From positions 1 to 20,934 of the forward strand of contig CAPZCD010000012.1 in NCBI GenBank assembly GCA_948744995.1: a stretch of 20,934 nucleotides of DNA, in the 5' to 3' direction. The DNA is from an uncultured Rickettsiales bacterium. Lineage in GTDB: Bacteria; Pseudomonadota; Alphaproteobacteria; Rickettsiales; UBA1997. The notes beneath the pieces were generated by a model. That model did no database searches. It saw only the letters and a list, made by a program, of their open reading frames with translations, and was not told where the DNA came from. Shown one piece after another: positions 15,798-20,934 of the stretch (its first letter is position 1; every line of letters starts with the position of its first letter). The translations under genes were made by a program, and so were the position numbers.

Positions 15798-15839
15798 TCA
15801 TTTTAAAAGTTATCTAGAATACCAAATACATCTGTGAAT

Positions 15840-17222
15840 CTACTTCTTAAAAAACATAGATAGGTCTCTAACATGTTTTACAAAAATAATTTCCATATTA
15901 TATTTATTTACTTTAAATGTCTTTAATTTATTTATTCCTTCTGGGATAATTGCTTTTTTAAAACCTAATTTTTCAGCTTCCTTCAGTCTGTATTCTATTT
16001 GCGAAATCATCCTAATCTCGCCAGATAAACCTATTTCGCCCATAAAAACACAATTTCTTGGTATGGCAATATCCTTGTAGGTCGAAATTAGAGCAGTAGC
16101 TACAGCTAAATCTACAGCCGGTTCGTTGATTTTTAAACCACCTACAACGTTCAGGTAGACCTCTTTATCGTACAAATTAATACCAAATCTTGAACTGAGC
16201 ACAGCTATTATCATAGCTAACCTATTTTGATCCCAGCCAACAACAGCCCGTCGTGGACTTGACATATATGATGGAGCTATTAGAGCTTGAATTTCTGCGA
16301 GTAGAGGCCTCGTACCTTCTATTCCGGCAAATACAACCGAACCACTAACTAAATCCTCTCTAGCAGATAAAAATAATTGTGACGGATTTGAAATTTCAAA
16401 TAGACCGGTATCGTGCATCTCAAAAATACCAATCTCATTAGCAGCCCCAAATCTATTTTTTATACTTCTTAATATCCTGAATTGATAATCTTTATCTCCT
16501 TCAAAATATAAAACCGTATCGACCATATGCTCCAGGACTTTTGGCCCTGCTATTTGCCCATCCTTATTGACGTGACTAACTATAAACATAGCCATACCTT
16601 TTGTTTTAGCTATATTTATTAACTCATTTCCACAGGTTCTAACTTGTGATACAGTGCCAGCAGCAGCCGATATTTCCGGATTAAATACTGTTTGTATTGA
16701 ATCTATTACAACTAAATTGGGCTGCTCTTTTATTAGGGCTTTGATTATATCATTAACAGAAGTTGCGGAAACTAACTTTATTGGTGATTTTTCGAGTTGT
16801 AGTCTGTTAGCTCTTATTCTAACTTGATTAACAGATTCTTCGCCTGATATATAAAGGGCATTTAGATTATTATCGGCTGCTAAACTGCATAATGCCTGCA
16901 GCAAAAGCGTTGATTTACCTATACCGGGATCTCCCCCAATTAGAACTACCGATCCTTTTACAATACCTCCACCTAAAACCCTGTTTAATTCGTTTATTTT
17001 TGTATCAAGTCTTGGAGTTTCTAAAATAGCGTCATCAAGTCTTTCAAAAACTAAATCGTTGGAATTCTCAAAAGATTTTAGGATGCTGGAATTTTGTGCA
17101 ATTAATCCACCTTCCTCCTTTTCTTCTGTTATGGTATTCCATTCGCCGCAGTCGCTGCACTGTCCGCTCCATTTTTTGTGAATTGCTCCGCAATTTTGAC
17201 ATATAAATACTGATTTTGGCAT
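15840..17222 (-). CDS. radA: RadA/Sms, DNA repair and branch-migration ATPase
   Basis: RadA promotes strand exchange and branch migration of recombination intermediates with RecA. The 460-residue length equals E. coli RadA. Domains in order: a C4 zinc finger (Cys8, Cys11, Cys22, Cys25 in ICQNCG and QCSDCGEWN), a RecA-like ATPase with Walker A GGDPGIGKST (96-105) and Walker B NLVVIDS, the RadA-specific KNRFG motif (255-259), and a Lon-protease-like C-terminal domain without protease activity in the known members. The CGEWNTI ending of the zinc finger is typical of alphaproteobacteria. It begins 14 bases after the stop of the low-complexity gene upstream, so both likely share a transcript. No Shine-Dalgarno sequence is seen in that short gap. 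Confidence 0.96.
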   Translation of the reverse strand: MPKSVFICQNCGAIHKKWSGQCSDCGEWNTITEEKEEGGLIAQNSSILKSFENSNDLVFERLDDAILETPRLDTKINELNRVLGGGIVKGSVVLIGGDPGIGKSTLLLQALCSLAADNNLNALYISGEESVNQVRIRANRLQLEKSPIKLVSATSVNDIIKALIKEQPNLVVIDSIQTVFNPEISAAAGTVSQVRTCGNELINIAKTKGMAMFIVSHVNKDGQIAGPKVLEHMVDTVLYFEGDKDYQFRILRSIKNRFGAANEIGIFEMHDTGLFEISNPSQLFLSAREDLVSGSVVFAGIEGTRPLLAEIQALIAPSYMSSPRRAVVGWDQNRLAMIIAVLSSRFGINLYDKEVYLNVVGGLKINEPAVDLAVATALISTYKDIAIPRNCVFMGEIGLSGEIRMISQIEYRLKEAEKLGFKKAIIPEGINKLKTFKVNKYNMEIIFVKHVRDLSMFFKK

Positions 17223-17236
17223 TATAGATTTTTATA

Positions 17237-17926
17237 TTAATGAGGAGGAGTATCTACTTTAGGAGGTTTTTTAACTGTTTTTTCCAGTTCTTCTAGCTTT
17301 TCAGTGTATGGTGCAGGAGATGACGATGATTTGCCTGTACCGAAAGATTGATTGATTTTTTTAAGAGAATCTAGTACTGAATTGCTGCTGTCAGCTGTAC
17401 CAAAGGGCTGCTTTTGATTATTATCTTTTGATCCAAATGACTGTTTTTTATCATTATTATTCGTTCTAAAAGAACTTGGCAAACTTTCCATATGTTTTTC
17501 TACTTTTTTCTTGGGCCACATCGTTAAAATTTTTAGATTAGCAAGTAAAACAGCACCATATGCAATATTCAGCCCTGGTACAAATGCTATTAAACCAAAA
17601 GCTAAGCCATTAATAGCTGGAAGCCAACATTGAGGTGCCGCACCATTTTTTATCTTTGAACTCGCTATAGTCTTTTGTAAATCTTCCGGAACGTGTTTTT
17701 TCATTTTTTCATATTCTTCTTCTGACACTTTATAATAGGCATCTGGTTCACCATTTTCTAGTTTTTGTGTTTCTCCTTTTACTTCTTCCGGGGTGTCTTC
17801 TGGCTCAACCCTTTCTCCTTGAATTGACTTCTGGTCATTTTGGCCTTGTTCTTCGCCTTGTGTCTGGCCTTGCTGTTCTTCTTGATCCAAATTTTCATTA
17901 TTATTCTCAGGTGTGTTTTTAGACAT
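17237..17926 (-). CDS. Low-complexity membrane-associated protein of unknown function
   Basis: I do not recognise a family. The 229 residues fall into three parts. Residues 1-75 are acidic and rich in Glu, Gln and Asn (NNNENLDQEEQQ, then GEEQGQ). Residues 75-135 look folded: YYKVSEEEYEKMKKHVPEDLQK, followed by a hydrophobic stretch WLPAINGLAFGLIAFVPGLNIAYGAVLLANL that could span the membrane once or form a hairpin. The tail is polar with repeated SFG/PFG units (KQSFG, KQPFG, NQSFG) and ends in a Lys/Pro-rich segment. There is no signal peptide. AAGAGAG lies 7 bases before the start. It precedes radA on the minus strand by 14 bases, and its promoter backs onto that of the symporter gene. It may be lineage-restricted; expression is supported by the good Shine-Dalgarno and promoter matches. 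Confidence 0.7.
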   Translation of the reverse strand: MSKNTPENNNENLDQEEQQGQTQGEEQGQNDQKSIQGERVEPEDTPEEVKGETQKLENGEPDAYYKVSEEEYEKMKKHVPEDLQKTIASSKIKNGAAPQCWLPAINGLAFGLIAFVPGLNIAYGAVLLANLKILTMWPKKKVEKHMESLPSSFRTNNNDKKQSFGSKDNNQKQPFGTADSSNSVLDSLKKINQSFGTGKSSSSPAPYTEKLEELEKTVKKPPKVDTPPH

Positions 17927-17951
17927 AATAAACTCTCTTATTTTTTGAAAA

Positions 17952-17979
17952 AGTCTATCAAAAAATGATTAATAGTCAA
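17952..17979 (-). promoter_or_regulatory. Promoter of the low-complexity protein and radA
   Basis: On the minus strand, TTGACT (17979-17974), 16 bases and TAGACT (17957-17952) lie about 26 bases before the ATG at 17926. The -35 is strong and the -10 is moderate. Confidence 0.5.
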
Positions 17980-17983
17980 TATG

Positions 17984-18012
17984 TTGACTTAATAATAAAA
18001 AATTTATATTAT
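17984..18012 (+). promoter_or_regulatory. Promoter of the AGCS symporter gene
   Basis: TTGACT (17984-17989), 17 bases and TATTAT (18007-18012) match the consensus at 5 of 6 positions each with ideal spacing. Transcription would begin near 18019, 24 bases before the ATG. Its -35 mirrors the -35 of the minus-strand promoter, four bases away. Confidence 0.65.
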
Positions 18013-18042
18013 TCTCAATAATACTGATTTTCATAGATAATT

Positions 18043-19410
18043 ATGAATATATTTGATATTATAATTATAGTAGGAAACATTTTTGAAAAAGTACTATTCT
18101 ACAAAATTTTTGGTCTGCCACTACTGGTTATACTGTTAATTTCTGCAAGTATATTTTTTTCATATTATTTAAATTTTCCTTGTTTTGGTCTGTTAAAACA
18201 TAAAATTAGCAACTTTTTAAATGAAGAACAACAGAGTGGCCTTATAACACTAAAAGAGGCACTATTTACCAGTTTATCATCCGTAATAGGTTTAGGGAGT
18301 ATAACCGGAGTAGCCACAGCTATATATATTGGTGGTGCTGGTACTGTTTTTTGGATGATTTTAATGATTATTTTTAGTACCAATATATCCTTTGCCGAAA
18401 CATTACTGACAACAAAATATAGAGAATTTGATCTTGACAAAAAAACGGTTACTTGTGCACCAATAAATTATATTAAAAATTCCCTAAAGGATAATGGTTT
18501 TATCAAACTTGGATTATGCCTATCAATTTTATACGGAATTTTATATTTTTTAGGGCTATTTGGTAGTCAAATATATCAAATGGGAGAAGTTATAAATTCC
18601 ATAAAACAATTCAAACCACTTGCAAATTACAGTAAATTCATAGTAATTGTATTTGATTTATCCTTATTAATTATAGCATATTTCGGTATAACAAAAACAT
18701 CAAAAGTATTTCTAAAAGTTTTACCATGTATTTGTGGTCTTTATTTATTGTCAGCTATCATTATAATTATGTTTAGCATAAAAGCCTTACCAATAGCATT
18801 AGTTACAATCGTAAAGGAAGCATTTAGATTAAAATCAGTCTCTGGAGGAATTATAGGAACTATTTCAGTCGGTATAAGAAGAGGTATATATTCATATGAA
18901 TCCGGTCTTGGCTCAGCTACAACACCTTACGCTGCTACAAAAAGCAACAACCCAATAAAAGAAGCTTATTTAGGTATGTTAAATCCTATAGTTGCCGGAT
19001 TAATGTGTTTAGTTACCGGTATAGTAGTCGTAACAAGTAACTCATACTTAACTGCTACGAATACCGATGGATTTTTCATAATACTTGATTCTTTTGCTTC
19101 CGTTCACAAATGGTTCCCTTGCATTTTGCTATTTATAATGGCTTTAACCTCATTCTCATTGTGTTTGAATCTTGTATTTAATACTTTAAATGTTTGTCAA
19201 TATTACTTTGGTAGAAAAACTACTCCAATTTTCATGGTAGTACAATTTCTAATAATTCTCATAGCAACATCGGGTGATTTTAGTATGATTGCTATTGTTT
19301 GCGATACGCTTTATCTATCTATAGCTTTGCCAAATATTATTTGTTTACTAATTTCCCGAAAGACAATTAAAGATATTTATAATGAAAACATGAGAAAATT
19401 AGATAATTAA
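18043..19410 (+). CDS. Alanine/glycine:sodium symporter of the AGCS family
   Basis: AGCS carriers import alanine or glycine with Na+ across the inner membrane. The 455-residue length and about ten to eleven hydrophobic segments fit. Family landmarks are SSVIGLGSITGVATAIYIGGAG near residues 80-100, followed by GTVFWMI and SFAETLL, and the block GIRRGIYSYESGLGSA with PYAATK near residue 285, matching the conserved RG-F-NEAG-GSA region of the family, here with S-Y-ES in place of the more usual N-EA. The C-terminus has the expected SFSLCLNL segment. A symporter for an amino acid fits a bacterium that takes nutrients from a host or rich medium. No Shine-Dalgarno sequence is evident. It stands alone, divergent from the radA unit. 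Confidence 0.88.
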   Translation: MNIFDIIIIVGNIFEKVLFYKIFGLPLLVILLISASIFFSYYLNFPCFGLLKHKISNFLNEEQQSGLITLKEALFTSLSSVIGLGSITGVATAIYIGGAGTVFWMILMIIFSTNISFAETLLTTKYREFDLDKKTVTCAPINYIKNSLKDNGFIKLGLCLSILYGILYFLGLFGSQIYQMGEVINSIKQFKPLANYSKFIVIVFDLSLLIIAYFGITKTSKVFLKVLPCICGLYLLSAIIIIMFSIKALPIALVTIVKEAFRLKSVSGGIIGTISVGIRRGIYSYESGLGSATTPYAATKSNNPIKEAYLGMLNPIVAGLMCLVTGIVVVTSNSYLTATNTDGFFIILDSFASVHKWFPCILLFIMALTSFSLCLNLVFNTLNVCQYYFGRKTTPIFMVVQFLIILIATSGDFSMIAIVCDTLYLSIALPNIICLLISRKTIKDIYNENMRKLDN

Positions 19411-19595
19411 AATAGTTCTTCTACATAAAAATTTTCATGAAGTTAGCTAAATAATATTGATAACTATGTATTTTTTGTAAAATATCTAACAAATTTAACT
19501 ATACCATCTCTCCTCAAACTACATCTTAAAATAATAAATATTTCCATTAAATTAACTGAAAAAAAATCTTTAGAAATTTTTATATTAGCTATCTA

Positions 19596-19624
19596 TTGTC
19601 TTTTTACATTAAATACTTTTTAAT
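19596..19624 (+). promoter_or_regulatory. Candidate promoter of tRNA-Leu and obgE
   Basis: TTGTCT (19596-19601), 17 bases and TTTAAT (19619-19624) would start transcription near 19631, eight bases before the mature tRNA. The spacing and location are right. The -35 matches at 4 of 6. Confidence 0.5.
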
Positions 19625-19638
19625 TAGACAAAATAATT

Positions 19639-19726
19639 GCCCTGATGGCGGAATGGTAGACGCGCTAGTTTCAGGTACTAGTAATCTTTTTTGATTATGG
19701 AGGTTCAAATCCTCTTCAGGGCACCA
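19639..19726 (+). tRNA. tRNA-Leu (anticodon CAG), CCA encoded
   Basis: The acceptor stem pairs GCCCTGA (19639-19645) with TCAGGGC (19716-19722), then A and an encoded CCA end at 19726. The anticodon stem CTAGT/ACTAG encloses the loop TTCAGGT, giving anticodon CAG, which reads CUG leucine codons. A long variable arm (TAATC, six T, GATTA) marks it as a class II tRNA. The T-loop TTCAAAT is standard. Confidence 0.96.
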
Positions 19727-19727
19727 A

Positions 19728-20738
19728 ATGTTTAAAATGCAATTTATAGACGAAGCCAATATACATATAAAAGCCGGAAATGGTGGCAATGGAAAAATTA
19801 GTTTTTTGAAGTTAAAATTCAGACCAAAAGCCGGCCCAGATGGTGGAGACGGTGGTAATGGCGGCAATATATTTTTTGAAGCAGATGGTAACCTAAATAC
19901 CCTTATAGATTTCAAATATAAGAGGAATTTTGAAGCAGAAAATGGGCAAAATGGTAAATCTAAAAGCCAAACCGGTAAAAATGGTAAAGATATAACCATA
20001 ATAGTCCCTGTAGGGACGCAAATACTATTTGAAGATGGTTTATTGTTTTTTGACATGATTGAAGACCATATGAGATTTCTAGCCGCTAAAGGTGGCAATG
20101 GTGGTTTTGGGAATGTTAGATTTAAATCATCGACCAATCAAGCGCCAAGAATAGCTTATTCAGGACAAAATGGTGAAGAATTTGATCTGCTATTACAACT
20201 AAAATTACTATCAGATGTAGGTTTAATAGGTCTACCAAATGTTGGAAAATCAACATTTTTATCGGTAGCTACAAGAGCAAAACCAAAAATAGCTAACTAT
20301 CCTTTTACAACCCTAGAACCAAAGTTGGGTATAGCTTATGTTGACGATTTTGAATTTGTAATAGCGGATCTACCGGGACTTATAGAAGGTGCTAGTGAAG
20401 GTAAAGGTTTAGGTAATAGGTTCCTTAAACATGCTGAAAGATGTTCTACTTTGCTACATCTAATAGATTGCAATTCGATTGATGTGGTTAAAGACTATAA
20501 AATCATAAGAAAAGAAATAGAATCTGATAAATATGATATATCAGCTAAAGATGAGCTAGTAGCTCTTACAAAAATAGATTCTTTAGATAAAAATGAATTA
20601 AATTTGAAGAAAAAAACCTTGGAAAAGGCTATAAATAAGAAAGTATTTGCTATATCTAGTGCGACAAAAGAAGGTATATCAGATGTAGCTAAGGAATTGT
20701 GTAAAATAGTTAAGAAAAATAAACAAAATATTCTGTAA
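19728..20738 (+). CDS. obgE: ObgE/CgtA, ribosome-associated GTPase
   Basis: Obg is an essential GTPase that acts in 50S ribosome assembly and stress signalling. The protein starts with the glycine-rich Obg fold (AGNGGNGKISF, then GPDGGDGGNGGN, and AKGGNGGFGN at 120-129), followed by the GTPase domain: G1 GLPNVGKS (168-175), G2 YPFTTLEP, G3 DLPGLIEG (from Asp214), G4 LTKIDSL and G5 ISSATKEG. It ends after the GTPase domain with no long C-terminal extension, as in compact Obg proteins. The open frame starts at 19728, but the family N-terminus MQFIDEA begins at the second ATG, 19737, the more likely start. There is no Shine-Dalgarno sequence; the tRNA CCA ends one base before 19728. Confidence 0.95.
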   Translation: MFKMQFIDEANIHIKAGNGGNGKISFLKLKFRPKAGPDGGDGGNGGNIFFEADGNLNTLIDFKYKRNFEAENGQNGKSKSQTGKNGKDITIIVPVGTQILFEDGLLFFDMIEDHMRFLAAKGGNGGFGNVRFKSSTNQAPRIAYSGQNGEEFDLLLQLKLLSDVGLIGLPNVGKSTFLSVATRAKPKIANYPFTTLEPKLGIAYVDDFEFVIADLPGLIEGASEGKGLGNRFLKHAERCSTLLHLIDCNSIDVVKDYKIIRKEIESDKYDISAKDELVALTKIDSLDKNELNLKKKTLEKAINKKVFAISSATKEGISDVAKELCKIVKKNKQNIL

Positions 20739-20934
20739 ATCGGATATTACTGGGTAATAAGTGGTAAATTGCATAAAAAAATAGTAAAAAATAACCCTCA
20801 ACTCCTTACCATTTCCACCTCACAATTAACATAAAATCATTCACTAATATTAATTATTTATTTAATTAATATTATCTACATAGTTATTTTCATCAATACT
20901 ATTTATTGTTTATATAATTATTTTCATTAATATT

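Larger units (their letters stand above)
15478..15839. other. 362-base dyad-rich intergenic region between radA and the LysR gene
   Basis: No gene is seen. From the LysR side it holds the LysR promoter and its 19-base palindrome, a perfect 17-base palindrome TTAAACAG-G-CTGTTTAA (15600-15616), a small hairpin TACTAAC-TTTA-GTTAGTA (15647-15664), and a 68-base imperfect hairpin (15730-15797). The radA stop is at 15840, so the last element lies 43 bases past the end of radA. No T-tract terminator was recognised in either direction. Confidence 0.6.

Noticed and set aside
19604..20137. Minus-strand open frame across tRNA-Leu and obgE
   Set aside because: It runs through a tRNA gene and its proline-rich product is the reverse of the glycine-rich Obg fold.
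20739..20934. Near-repeat TTATTTTCATCAATACT and TTATTTTCATTAATATT at the window end
   Set aside because: Two 17-base segments with two mismatches in very AT-rich DNA; chance similarity is likely and no element boundary is visible.

Overview
The window is a chromosomal segment of a low-GC bacterium. RadA and ObgE most resemble alphaproteobacterial versions by eye, and the gene mix (MurJ and RodA for the cell wall, a secreted ankyrin protein, an alanine/sodium symporter, a compact transferred-looking biotin operon, a small outer-membrane barrel) suggests a host-associated, Rickettsiales- or Holosporales-like lineage. This placement is an inference from protein style; no rRNA gene is present to confirm it. 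No CRISPR array, insertion sequence, phage module or integrase was seen.

Layout. Minus strand 175-2824: a signal-peptide-bearing ankyrin protein followed 4 bases later by rodA. Plus strand 2894-5368: murJ and a shortened M20 metallohydrolase. Plus strand 5549-9980: a five-gene biotin cluster bioD-bioF-bioG-bioC-bioA, tightly packed and partly overlapping, in which bioA is split by a one-base shift at a run of seven A. Minus 10042-10482: a lone prepilin-like protein. Plus 10600-11274: an outer-membrane beta-barrel with a strong terminator. Plus 11532-14141: an MgtA-type magnesium P-type ATPase behind a clear promoter and a leader of about 100 bases. 14142-14565: non-coding or decayed sequence. 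Minus 14566-15477: a LysR-type regulator with a palindrome inside its own promoter. 15478-15839: an intergenic stretch rich in dyads. Minus 15840-17926: a low-complexity membrane protein followed by radA. Plus 18043-19410: the AGCS symporter, which shares a back-to-back promoter region with the minus-strand pair. Plus 19639-20738: tRNA-Leu(CAG) and obgE, one base apart.

How the parts work together. RodA and MurJ argue for peptidoglycan synthesis (glycan polymerisation and lipid II flipping). BioC and BioG would make pimeloyl-ACP through a methyl-ester detour, BioF and BioA convert it to KAPA and DAPA, and BioD closes the ring to dethiobiotin. BioB, the last step, is not in the window. If the bioA frameshift is real and is not bypassed, the KAPA-to-DAPA step is lost.

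The most unusual items are the bioA shift in an otherwise intact gene, the M20 enzyme with a full metal-ligand set but a shrunken lid domain, the ankyrin protein with a recent 63-base repeat, the orphan prepilin, the operator-like palindrome in the lysR promoter, the 68-base hairpin at 15730-15797, and the tRNA-obgE junction. I do not see a clear-cut new multi-gene system.
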